Shown here: piece after piece, positions 8,622 to 16,618 of the stretch
Position numbering within the stretch: position 1 is the stretch's first letter
Layout: every line of letters starts with the position of its first letter
Origin: JBCBSK01 sp965250105
GTDB lineage: Bacteria; Pseudomonadota; Alphaproteobacteria; Rhizobiales; Tepidamorphaceae
Reading direction: 5' to 3'
Assembly (NCBI GenBank): GCA_965250105.1
Contig: OZ252290.1
Coordinates: 3,410,001 to 3,474,000 of the forward strand
Length of the DNA stretch: 64,000 nucleotides
The notes under the pieces: generated by a model
Databases searched by the model: none
The model's input: the letters and a program-made list of their open reading frames with translations, nothing else
What the model was told of the DNA's origin: nothing
Program-made: the position numbers and the translations under genes

Positions 8622-9731
8622 ATGAGCATTCAGCGGCAACTCGCCTTCTGGGCCGCGGCATCCGCGGGCGTCGTGCTCGTCATCTATGTGTTGAGCGACA
8701 TCCTGCTCCCCTTCGTCGCCGGCATGGCGATCGCCTATCTGCTCGACCCGCTGGCCGACCGCATCGAACGGCTCGGCGCGAACCGCATGGTCGCCTGCTC
8801 GATCGTGTTCCTGTTGTTTCTCCTGGCCATCACGCTCGGCATCTTCGCCGTGCTGCCGACGCTGATCGATCAGTTGATCGGTTTCGGCGCGCGTCTGCCC
8901 GACCTGATCCGCCAGCTCGAGGGTCTCGGGCGCATGGCCTATGACCGCTGGCTCGGGGATCTGCTCAACGAGGCCGGCGCCAACATCAACGGCCAATTGG
9001 CCAATATCGCCCAGAACACCGTCGCTTGGATCATCGGGCTGTTGAACTCGCTGTGGTCGGGCGGCATGGCCGTCGTCAATGTCATCGCGCTGATGACGGT
9101 GACCCCGGTCGTCGCCTTCTACCTGCTGCTCGATTGGGACCGCATGGTCGACCGGATCGATTCCTGGCTGCCGCGCGAACATCGCCACACGATCCGCCGG
9201 CTGGTCACCGAGATGAACGACGCCCTGGCCGGTTTCGTCCGGGGGCAGGGCCTCGTCTGCCTGCTGCTGGGCGGCTTCTACGCCATCGGCCTCAGCCTTC
9301 TGGGGCTGAATTTCGGGCTGCTCATCGGCTTGTTCGCCGGCCTCATCAGCTTCGTGCCCTATGTCGGCACCATTCTCGGCTTCGTCGCGTCCATGTCGGT
9401 GGCGCTCGTGCAGTTCTGGCCCGACTGGCACTGGATCCTGGCGGTCGCCGTGGTGTTCGCCGCCGGCCAGTTCATGGAAGGCAACATCTTGCAGCCGAAA
9501 CTGGTCGGCTCGCACGTCCAGCTGCATCCGGTCTGGCTGATGTTCGCGCTGTTCGCCTTCGGCTATCTCTACGGCTTCGTCGGCATGCTGCTGGCGGTCC
9601 CGATCGCGGCGATGATGGGTGTCCTGGTGCGCTTCGGGTTGCAGCAATATCTCGCCAGCAAGTTCTATCTCGGCGACGCATCGCCGCCGGCACGGGCACC
9701 GGCACCACCGCCGCAGGACAAGCCCGAGTGA
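8622..9731 (+). CDS. AI-2E family transporter (UPF0118/PerM-type permease)
   Basis: The product is a 369-residue polytopic inner-membrane protein. It has two N-terminal hydrophobic segments, a central amphipathic region with NLANIAQNTV-like helices, and a C-terminal bundle containing the family signature GLISFVPYVGTILGF and FMEGNILQPKLVGSHVQLHPVW. The family includes TqsA and several cation/proton antiporters, so the substrate is not predictable. The start ATG is one base after the previous stop, and the stop overlaps a possible GTG start of hdaA. This three-gene order ending in a DnaA-like protein is common in Hyphomicrobiales. Confidence 0.9.
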   Translation: MSIQRQLAFWAAASAGVVLVIYVLSDILLPFVAGMAIAYLLDPLADRIERLGANRMVACSIVFLLFLLAITLGIFAVLPTLIDQLIGFGARLPDLIRQLEGLGRMAYDRWLGDLLNEAGANINGQLANIAQNTVAWIIGLLNSLWSGGMAVVNVIALMTVTPVVAFYLLLDWDRMVDRIDSWLPREHRHTIRRLVTEMNDALAGFVRGQGLVCLLLGGFYAIGLSLLGLNFGLLIGLFAGLISFVPYVGTILGFVASMSVALVQFWPDWHWILAVAVVFAAGQFMEGNILQPKLVGSHVQLHPVWLMFALFAFGYLYGFVGMLLAVPIAAMMGVLVRFGLQQYLASKFYLGDASPPARAPAPPPQDKPE

Positions 9732-9739
9732 CGCTCGCG

Positions 9740-10423
9740 ATGTCGGATCAGCTGCCCTTGCCGCTGCCGCATCGTCCCGCGCTCGGCCCCGACGACTTTC
9801 TGGTCGGCGCGTCGAATGCGCGCGCGATCGAGGCCATCGACCGCTATCCCGACTGGCCCAATCCGGTCCTGATCGTCATCGGCCCGGCCGGCAGCGGCAA
9901 GACCCATCTCGCCCATGTGTTCCGCTCCGTCACGGCGGCGGAGACGCTGGACATCGCCGATATCCGTGCCGAGACCCTGGCCGGGCATTTCAACGCGCCG
10001 GCGCTCATCCTCGAAGATGTGGCCGATGTCTCGGCGCTGCCGGAGCCGGACGCCTTCTTCCTGCTCGTCGATACCGCGCAGCGCCGGCGCCTCCCGCTCC
10101 TGATCACCAGCCGGTCGCCGGTGTCTGACTGGCGCATCGCGCGCGCCGACACGCTGTCGCGGCTCGGGCTGGCGCAATCGGTGCGGCTCGACCCGCCGGA
10201 TGATGCGCTCGTCGCTGGCCTGATCGTCAAGCTGTTCGCCGATCGCCAGGTCGCGATCGCGCCGGAGGTGGTGCGCTATATCGTTGAGCGCGGTGAACGC
10301 TCCTTCCATGCCATCAACCGGCTGGTCGATCGGCTGGATCGCGCGGCATTGGCGCGCCGCGCTCCAATCGGCAAGGCGCTGGTGCGCGCCGTTCTCGATC
10401 AGCCTCCCGAGGAGATCGGTTAG
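9740..10423 (+). CDS. hdaA: DnaA-related regulator, HdaA-type
   Basis: Hda proteins, with the DNA sliding clamp, stimulate hydrolysis of DnaA-bound ATP and so prevent re-initiation of replication. The 227-residue product opens with the clamp-binding peptide QLPLPLPHRPALG. It has a Walker A GPAGSGKTHLAHVF, an acidic Walker B-like LILEDV and an AAA+ lid region with the sensor-like SRLGLAQSVRLDPPDD. It has no DNA-binding domain IV, which separates it from DnaA itself. An in-frame GTG four codons earlier overlaps the preceding stop (GTGA) and is an alternative start. In alphaproteobacteria this gene regularly lies before ppk. Confidence 0.85.
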   Translation: MSDQLPLPLPHRPALGPDDFLVGASNARAIEAIDRYPDWPNPVLIVIGPAGSGKTHLAHVFRSVTAAETLDIADIRAETLAGHFNAPALILEDVADVSALPEPDAFFLLVDTAQRRRLPLLITSRSPVSDWRIARADTLSRLGLAQSVRLDPPDDALVAGLIVKLFADRQVAIAPEVVRYIVERGERSFHAINRLVDRLDRAALARRAPIGKALVRAVLDQPPEEIG

Positions 10424-10483
10424 AGGCCTGAGAAGCCGGAAAGCCGCGTCATTATGGCCAAAGTCGCGCCCCGTGCAGCGAGA

Positions 10484-10501
10484 CTGTCATAATTGGCGCT
10501 T
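10484..10501 (+). promoter_or_regulatory. Possible PHO-box half site upstream of ppk
   Basis: CTGTCATAATT matches the first half and spacer of the PhoB box (CTGTCAT-N4-CTGTCAT), but the second half here, GGCGCTT, is poor. It lies about 110 bases before the ppk start, a place where PhoB regulation would make sense. The match could easily be chance. Confidence 0.2.
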
Positions 10502-10601
10502 ACCACTGCGGGCCGGGCATGCGACGCTTCGGCCAGTATGGAAACCCTTGGCCGACGCCGGCCGGGACGCGTAAGGTCGACAGAGAATCGAGGCAGTCAT
10601 C

Positions 10602-12839
10602 ATGAGCGACGCGCAAGCGAAACAGATCGAGACGACGGCACCGGCCACTCAGGCTCCGACGACCGAAGCACCGGCCGCGGCGCGGCCCGAGCGCTCCTTC
10701 GACGATTGGATGAAGACGCCGGAGCGCTTCGACAATCGCGAGATCTCCTGGCTCGGCTTCAATCAGCGCGTCCTGGAGGAAAGCGCCAACACCAACCATC
10801 CGCTGCTCGAACGGCTGCGTTTCCTGTCGATCTCGGCGAACAATCTGAACGAATTCTTCATGGTGCGCTTCGCCGGCCTCGTCGAGCAGGAACGCGCCGG
10901 CATTCAGAGCATCTCCGATGACGGCCGCACGCCCGGCGAGCAGCTGACGCTGATCACGGCGGCGGTGGAACGCCTCGTCGCCAATCAGAACGCGCAGTGG
11001 ACGGCGATGAAGACCGAACTGACGCGGAACGGCATCGAGATGGTGACGGGCCGCGACCTGACCGCGCCGGAGCGGCAGTGGCTCGACCAGCATTTCCTCA
11101 ACCACATCTTTCCGGTCCTGACGCCGCTCGCCATCGACCCGGCGCATCCGTTCCCCTTCATCCCCAATCTCGGCCTGTCGCTGGCGCTCGAACTGGTGCG
11201 CAAGAAGCCGGGGCCGGGCATGACGGCGCTGATCCGCATTCCGGCCGCCCTGCCGCGCTTCGTCGAGATCATGCCGTCGGCGGCGGACGGCAAGCACCGG
11301 CGCTATATCAGCCTCGAAAACGTCATTGCGCTCTATGTCGACGGCCTGTTTCCCGGCTATGAGGTGAAGGGGCAGGGACTGTTCCGGGTCATCCGCGATT
11401 CCGATATCGAGATCGAGGAAGAGGCCGAGGATCTGGTGCGGGTCTTCGAGACCGCCCTCAAGAGACGTCGGCGCGGCATCGTGGTCCGGCTCGAATTCTC
11501 CGCCGACACGCCCGAGACCTTGCGCGAATTCGTCACCGAGGCGGTCGATGTCGACACCCGCTATGTCGTCGTCGATGACGGGCTTCTGGCGATGGCGGAT
11601 CTGTCGCAGCTCGTCTCGGTCGACCGGCCGGAGCTGAAGTTCGAGCCCTATGCGCCGCGTTATCCCGAGCGTATCCGCGAGTTCGGCGGCGACTGTTTCG
11701 CCGCCGTCAAGGCCAAGGACATCATCATCCACCACCCCTACGAATCCTTCGACGTGGTGGTGCAGTTCCTCAATCAGGCCGCCCGCGACCCGGACGTCGT
11801 CGCGATCAAGCAGACGCTCTACCGGACCTCGAACGATTCGCCGATCGTGCGCGCGCTATCGGAAGCGTCCGAGGCCGGCAAGTCGGTCACCGCGCTGGTC
11901 GAGCTCAAGGCGCGCTTCGACGAGGAGGCCAATATCCGCTGGGCGCGCAACCTCGAACGCGCCGGCGTGCAGGTCGTCTTCGGCTTCGTCGAACTGAAGA
12001 CACATGCCAAATTGTCGATGGTGGTGCGCCGCGAACAGGGGGCGCTCGCCACCTATTGCCATATCGGCACCGGCAACTACCACCCGATCACGGCGAAGAT
12101 CTACACCGATCTCTCCTTCTTCACCGCCGATCCGGTCATCGGCCGCGATGTCGCGCGCATCTTCAACTTCATCACCGGCTATGCCGAGCCCGACGAGCTC
12201 GAGCGCATGACGGTGTCGCCCATGGCGATGAAGAAGAAGCTCCTGCACCATATCGACGAGGAGATCGCCCACGCCAAGGCGGGCCGGCCGGCGATGATCT
12301 GGATGAAGATGAATTCGCTCGTCGATCCGGAAATGATCGACGGGCTCTATCGGGCGAGCCAGGCGGGCGTGAGGATCGATCTCATCGTGCGCGGCATTTG
12401 CTGCCTCCGGCCCGGCGTACCCGGCCTGTCGGAGAATATCCTCGTCAAGTCGGTGATCGGCCGGTTCCTCGAACATTCGCGCATCTATTGCTTCGGCAAT
12501 GGCGGCGGATTGCCCTCCGACAACGCGATCGTCTATATCGGGTCCGCCGATCTCATGCCGCGCAATCTCGACCGCCGTGTCGAGGCGCTGGTGCCGCTGA
12601 CCACACAAACTGTGCATGACCAGGTTTTGGACCAGATCATGCTGGCCAATGTGCGCGACAACCAGCAAAGCTGGCATATCGGACCGAACGGCGATTCGCG
12701 GCGGATCTCACCGGAGCCGGGCGAGGAAGCGTTCAATCTGCATCGCTATTTCATGACCAATCCGAGCCTGTCCGGCCGTGGAAAGTCTCTTAAGAAACAT
12801 TCGCCCCAAAGCCTCTCCGCCACGCCGGAGAAGTTCTAG
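10602..12839 (+). CDS. ppk: Polyphosphate kinase 1
   Basis: PPK1 reversibly polymerises the gamma-phosphate of ATP into inorganic polyphosphate. The 745-residue product has the N-terminal NREISWLGFNQRVLEE helix and the RFLSISANNLNEFFMVR block. The autophosphorylated histidine lies in THAKLSMVVRRE (His468), and YCHIGTGNYHPITAKIYTD follows. The C-terminal domain carries YIGSADLMPRNLDRRVE. A low-complexity Ala/Thr/Pro stretch precedes the catalytic core. It is followed 16 bp later by ppx, so polymer synthesis and breakdown are encoded together. About 180 bp separate it from hdaA, enough for its own promoter. Confidence 0.96.
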   Translation: MSDAQAKQIETTAPATQAPTTEAPAAARPERSFDDWMKTPERFDNREISWLGFNQRVLEESANTNHPLLERLRFLSISANNLNEFFMVRFAGLVEQERAGIQSISDDGRTPGEQLTLITAAVERLVANQNAQWTAMKTELTRNGIEMVTGRDLTAPERQWLDQHFLNHIFPVLTPLAIDPAHPFPFIPNLGLSLALELVRKKPGPGMTALIRIPAALPRFVEIMPSAADGKHRRYISLENVIALYVDGLFPGYEVKGQGLFRVIRDSDIEIEEEAEDLVRVFETALKRRRRGIVVRLEFSADTPETLREFVTEAVDVDTRYVVVDDGLLAMADLSQLVSVDRPELKFEPYAPRYPERIREFGGDCFAAVKAKDIIIHHPYESFDVVVQFLNQAARDPDVVAIKQTLYRTSNDSPIVRALSEASEAGKSVTALVELKARFDEEANIRWARNLERAGVQVVFGFVELKTHAKLSMVVRREQGALATYCHIGTGNYHPITAKIYTDLSFFTADPVIGRDVARIFNFITGYAEPDELERMTVSPMAMKKKLLHHIDEEIAHAKAGRPAMIWMKMNSLVDPEMIDGLYRASQAGVRIDLIVRGICCLRPGVPGLSENILVKSVIGRFLEHSRIYCFGNGGGLPSDNAIVYIGSADLMPRNLDRRVEALVPLTTQTVHDQVLDQIMLANVRDNQQSWHIGPNGDSRRISPEPGEEAFNLHRYFMTNPSLSGRGKSLKKHSPQSLSATPEKF

Positions 12840-12855
12840 CGATCGGCCCGCCGGC

Positions 12856-14415
12856 ATGACCGGTCTCTCGGCGGCCGCGCCCGACGTCTCGGCCGCCGAA
12901 CCCCTGGAGGCGCCCGGGCGGCTGCCCTGGTGCAGCGCGATCGGGATCATCGACATCGGCTCGAATTCGGTCCGCCTCGTCGTCTATGAGGGGCTGACGC
13001 GCAGCCCGACGCCGATCTTCAACGAAAAAGCGCTATGCGGGCTCGGCCGCGCGCTCGCCAGTTCCGGCCAGCTCGATGACGAGGCGGTCACCGCCGCGCT
13101 GCATGCCCTCAGGCGCTACAAGGTGCTGGCCGATCAGATGCAGGTCACCACGCTGCGGGTCCTGGCGACGGCGGCCGTGCGCGAGGCCGATAACGGTCCT
13201 GCTTTTCACGCCGCGGCACAGCGGATCCTCGGCACCGAGATCGAGATCCTAACCGGTGCCCAGGAAGCGCATTACGCGGCGATGGGCATTCTCGCCGGCA
13301 CCTATGCGCCGCGCGGCGTGGTCGGCGATCTCGGTGGCGGCAGTCTCGAACTGATCGCCCTCGACGAAGGCGGGCCGGGGCAGGGCGTCACCCTGCCGCT
13401 CGGCGGCCTGCGGCTGGTCGACATGACCGGCGGATCGGTCAAGAAGGCGGCCAAGGTGGCCGAAGCGGCCTTTTCCGAGGTCGGCTTTCTGCGCCAGTGG
13501 GCGGGCGGCGATTTCTACGCCATCGGCGGCACCTTCCGGGCGCTGGCGACGCTGCATATGTCGTCGATCGGCTATCCGCTGCGCATGACCCATGGCTATG
13601 CGGTCGAGACCAAGAAGCTGAAGCCGTTTCTCGATCTCGTGCGCGATACCGATCCCGCCGATCTCGCCAGGATCGGCACGGTGTCGAGTTCGCGCGGGCC
13701 GCTGATGCCCTATGGCGCGCTCGTCTTGCGCGCGCTGATCGACCGGATGAAGCCTGCCCGCATCGTCTTTTCCGCGCTCGGCGTGCGCGAGGGCGCGCTC
13801 TACGACATGCTGACCGACGAGCAGCGTCGCCGCGATCCGCTATTGGCGGCCGCCAGCGAGCTCGGCTATCTGCGCGCCCGGTCGCCGGCCCATGCCGCCG
13901 AACTGGTGCGCTGGACCGATCGGCTGTTTGCGAGCCTCGGCCTCGATGAGACGGTGCGCGAGAAGCGCTTGCGGCACGCGGCCTGTTCGCTCGCCGACAT
14001 TGGCTGGCGGGCGCATCCCGACTATCGCGGCGAGCAGAGCCTTAACATCATCGCCAATGCCGCCTTCACCGGCATCGAACATCCCGAACGCGCCTATCTC
14101 GCTTTGTCGGTCTATTACCGCCATGTCGGCACGTCGGCGAACGGCATCGATCCGGACCTGCCCAAATTGGCCGGGGTCCGATTGGTCGACCTCGCCCGTA
14201 TTCTGGGCGCGACGTTCCGGGTCGGCTATCTCGTCTCGGCCTCCATGCCCGGCGTCTTGCCGCGCGCGCCGCTCAAGCTCGATGGCGATCGCCTGACGCT
14301 CGACCTGCCCGCCGATCTGGCCGACCTCGCGGCGCCCCGCATTGACAGCCGGATGCGCAGCCTCGCCAAGCTGGTTGGCGCGACGGATGCGGCGATCCGC
14401 ATTCTGGACGCTTAG
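12856..14415 (+). CDS. ppx: Exopolyphosphatase / Ppx-GppA family phosphatase
   Basis: Ppx releases phosphate from polyphosphate ends; GppA relatives hydrolyse pppGpp. The 519-residue product has the ASKHA-fold phosphate loop IIDIGSNSVRLVVYEG, the second loop GDLGGGSLELIALDE and the TLPLGGLRLVDM strand. These are all diagnostic of the Ppx/GppA family. A helical C-terminal region with an HD-like stretch makes it longer than the catalytic core. I started at the ATG 16 bp after ppk; the frame stays open into ppk. Adjacency to ppk favours a role in polyphosphate turnover, but (p)ppGpp activity cannot be excluded. Confidence 0.93.
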   Translation: MTGLSAAAPDVSAAEPLEAPGRLPWCSAIGIIDIGSNSVRLVVYEGLTRSPTPIFNEKALCGLGRALASSGQLDDEAVTAALHALRRYKVLADQMQVTTLRVLATAAVREADNGPAFHAAAQRILGTEIEILTGAQEAHYAAMGILAGTYAPRGVVGDLGGGSLELIALDEGGPGQGVTLPLGGLRLVDMTGGSVKKAAKVAEAAFSEVGFLRQWAGGDFYAIGGTFRALATLHMSSIGYPLRMTHGYAVETKKLKPFLDLVRDTDPADLARIGTVSSSRGPLMPYGALVLRALIDRMKPARIVFSALGVREGALYDMLTDEQRRRDPLLAAASELGYLRARSPAHAAELVRWTDRLFASLGLDETVREKRLRHAACSLADIGWRAHPDYRGEQSLNIIANAAFTGIEHPERAYLALSVYYRHVGTSANGIDPDLPKLAGVRLVDLARILGATFRVGYLVSASMPGVLPRAPLKLDGDRLTLDLPADLADLAAPRIDSRMRSLAKLVGATDAAIRILDA

Positions 14416-14436
14416 GCCGCTTCTAACCGGCAGACG

Positions 14437-15603
14437 TCAGCCCGCCTGGCGCGGTTCCAGCCTGAGCGCGCCGTCCTGATAGGCGATCGCCAGTTCGCCG
14501 CGCTTCAATTGCAGCGCCTTGTCACCGAACACTTCGCGCCGCCAGCCCGACAGCGCCGCGACATCGGCATTGTCGTCCGAGGCGATGGCGTCGAGGTCGC
14601 TGCTGGTGGCGATCAGCCGGGCCGCGACGCCGGCCTCTTCCGCGATATGCCGCAACAGCGTTTTCAGGAGATCGGTCAAGGCGGCCGGTGCCTTGTCGCG
14701 ATGGTCGGGCATATCGATGGTCGGCAAGGCATTCTTCGGCCGGTCCATCACCTCGGCGACGATGCCGATTAGTGTCTGGCCGGCATCGGACCGTTCATAG
14801 CCTTTCGGTACCGCGCGGAGCTGGCCGAGCGCCTCGACGCTGACCGGCTTGTTGAGCGCGATATCATTGATGACGTCGTCCTTGAGGACCCGGTTGCGCG
14901 GCACGTCGCGACGCTGCGCCTCGCGCTCGCGCCAGGCGGCCAGCGCCATCAGAACCGCGAGATCGCGGGGCTTGCGCACCCGCGACTTGACCCGCCGCCA
15001 GGCCTCCTCGGGTGGCGTGGCATAGGTCGCGGGCGAGGTCAGCACCGCCATGTCGCTATCGATCCAGCCGGCCCGGCCGCGCGCGTCGAGATCGTCGCTT
15101 AGCGCCAGATAGATGTCGACGAGATGGGTGACGTCGGCGGCCGCATAGGCCAGCTGCTTGTCGGTGAGCGGCCGCCGGCTCCAGTCGGTGAAGCGGTTGC
15201 TCTTGTCGATCCGGGCGCCGGCCAGCTTGGTCGCGATCGCCTCATAGCCGACCGCCTCGCCATAGCCGCAGACCGACGCGGCGACCTGGGTATCGAAGAT
15301 CGGATGCGGCACATCGCCGGTCAGGTTGACGAAGATCTCGATGTCCTGGCGCGCGGCGTGGAACACCTTCACGACGCGCCCGTTGGTCAGGAGCTGGAAC
15401 AGCGGGTCGAGCGACAGCCCGTCCGCCAGCGGATCGATCAGGATCGGCTGCCGGTCGGGCCCGGCGATCTGCACCAGGCAGAGTTTCGGCCAGTAGGTCG
15501 TCTCGCGCAGGAACTCGGTGTCGACCGTCACGAAGGGCTGGTCGGCGAGGGGAGCAAGAGCGGTTGCGAGGGTTTCGGTATCGGTGATCGGCGAAAAAGT
15601 CAT
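14437..15603 (-). CDS. rnd: Ribonuclease D
   Basis: RNase D is a 3'-5' exoribonuclease that trims tRNA precursors. The 388-residue product carries the DEDD exonuclease motifs in order: VDTEFLRETTYWPKLCLVQ (Exo I), IFDTQVAASVCGYGEAVGYE (Exo II) and DKQLAYAAADVTHLVDIYL (Exo III). HRDC domains follow (VLMALAAWREREAQRRDVPR). The start matches the family opening MTFSPITDTETL; the larger open frame upstream is not supported. It is convergent with ppx (21 bp apart) and divergent from the ParA gene. Confidence 0.94.
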   Translation of the reverse strand: MTFSPITDTETLATALAPLADQPFVTVDTEFLRETTYWPKLCLVQIAGPDRQPILIDPLADGLSLDPLFQLLTNGRVVKVFHAARQDIEIFVNLTGDVPHPIFDTQVAASVCGYGEAVGYEAIATKLAGARIDKSNRFTDWSRRPLTDKQLAYAAADVTHLVDIYLALSDDLDARGRAGWIDSDMAVLTSPATYATPPEEAWRRVKSRVRKPRDLAVLMALAAWREREAQRRDVPRNRVLKDDVINDIALNKPVSVEALGQLRAVPKGYERSDAGQTLIGIVAEVMDRPKNALPTIDMPDHRDKAPAALTDLLKTLLRHIAEEAGVAARLIATSSDLDAIASDDNADVAALSGWRREVFGDKALQLKRGELAIAYQDGALRLEPRQAG

Positions 15604-15739
15604 GCCGACGCCTATAGCCGAGTTCGCCGCGCCTGTCTCGCCATCGCCGGCATGGACCGCCATCCGGATCGGCTGACAGGTCCACGCCGATCTGACAGGA
15701 TGGTAATGGCCGGGCAAGGGGAATTTAACGTTTCGGATC

Positions 15740-15768
15740 TGGAAAAGCGCACTCTGTGCGTCTATACT
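15740..15768 (+). promoter_or_regulatory. Possible sigma70 promoter for the orphan ParA gene
   Basis: TGGAAA (-35-like) is separated by 17 bases from TATACT, a strong -10 match, in the 195-bp divergent spacer. Transcription would start about 25 bases before the ParA ATG. The -35 match is only partial. Confidence 0.4.
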
Positions 15769-15798
15769 TCCATCCGGGCAGGACGAGAGGAGACCGCG

Positions 15799-16446
15799 AT
15801 GCGGACGGTTCTTGTGGTGAATTCGAAGGGCGGTTGCGGCAAGACGACGATCGCGACGACACTGGCGTCGGCCTTCGCGGCGTCGGGCGTGCGCATCGCG
15901 CTTGCGGATGGCGACCGCCAGAAGTCCAGCACGGCCTGGCTGAAACGGCGTCCGAAGACGGCCAACAAGATCGACTGGCTCGACTGGTCGAAAACCAAGA
16001 AGCTCGGTGATGCGCCGAAGGGCATCGACTGGCTGGTCGTCGATTCGCCCGGCGCCCTGCGCGGCGGCCATGCCGAGGATCTGGCGCGCGAGGCCGATGC
16101 GATCGTCGTGCCAGTCCTGCCGTCGGTCTTCGACACCGAAGCCACGCGGCGGTTTCTGACCGGCCTCGACAAGATCAAGCGCATCCGCAAGGGCAAGGCG
16201 GCGTTGTGGCTCGTCGCCAACCGGCTGAGGCCGCGCTCGCGGGCAGGGCGGGCGCTCGAGGAGACCTTGACGGAAGCGGGCATGCCGCCGGTGACCTCCA
16301 TCACCGACCGGGCGATCTATGGCGAACTGGCCCATGACGGCCTGGCGCTGTTCGACCGGCGCGGCGTGACGCTGGAGCCGATCTTCGCGCAATGGCGGCC
16401 GCTGATCGAGGCGATCCAGAAGGACAAGTTGGCGCTGGCGGCCTAA
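15799..16446 (+). CDS. ParA/MinD-superfamily ATPase, orphan
   Basis: The 215-residue product is a compact deviant-Walker-A ATPase. It has NSKGGCGKTTIATTLASAFA at the N-terminus (signature Lys plus GKTT), LADGDRQKSSTAW in place of the usual D-x-DPQ switch I, and WLVVDSPGALRGGHAEDL as the switch II/Walker B strand. The ATG follows an excellent ribosome binding site, GAGAGGAGA. No ParB-like gene or parS-like array lies nearby, so a role in chromosome segregation is not implied. Relatives position proteins or chemotaxis arrays, or act in transfer (VirC1-like). It is single-copy here between rnd and aspS. Confidence 0.8.
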   Translation: MRTVLVVNSKGGCGKTTIATTLASAFAASGVRIALADGDRQKSSTAWLKRRPKTANKIDWLDWSKTKKLGDAPKGIDWLVVDSPGALRGGHAEDLAREADAIVVPVLPSVFDTEATRRFLTGLDKIKRIRKGKAALWLVANRLRPRSRAGRALEETLTEAGMPPVTSITDRAIYGELAHDGLALFDRRGVTLEPIFAQWRPLIEAIQKDKLALAA

Positions 16447-16618
16447 GCTCCGCGGCGGCCCGGACGACCGGTCCGCATGGCCGACCATCCCAACGGCCTG
16501 GATCGACGGTCCTGGCCATCCGTCAGGCCGGCCCCTCCCTTGACATCGCGCTGGCCGCATGCGCTGTTCCCGCCGCCCCCGCGCCCATCCGCGCCGGGGG
16601 CTTCCCGGGAGATGGATC

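Noticed and set aside
15124..15798. Upstream extension of the ParA frame through rnd
   Set aside because: It overlaps rnd entirely on the opposite strand; the ATG with GAGAGGAGA is the evident start.
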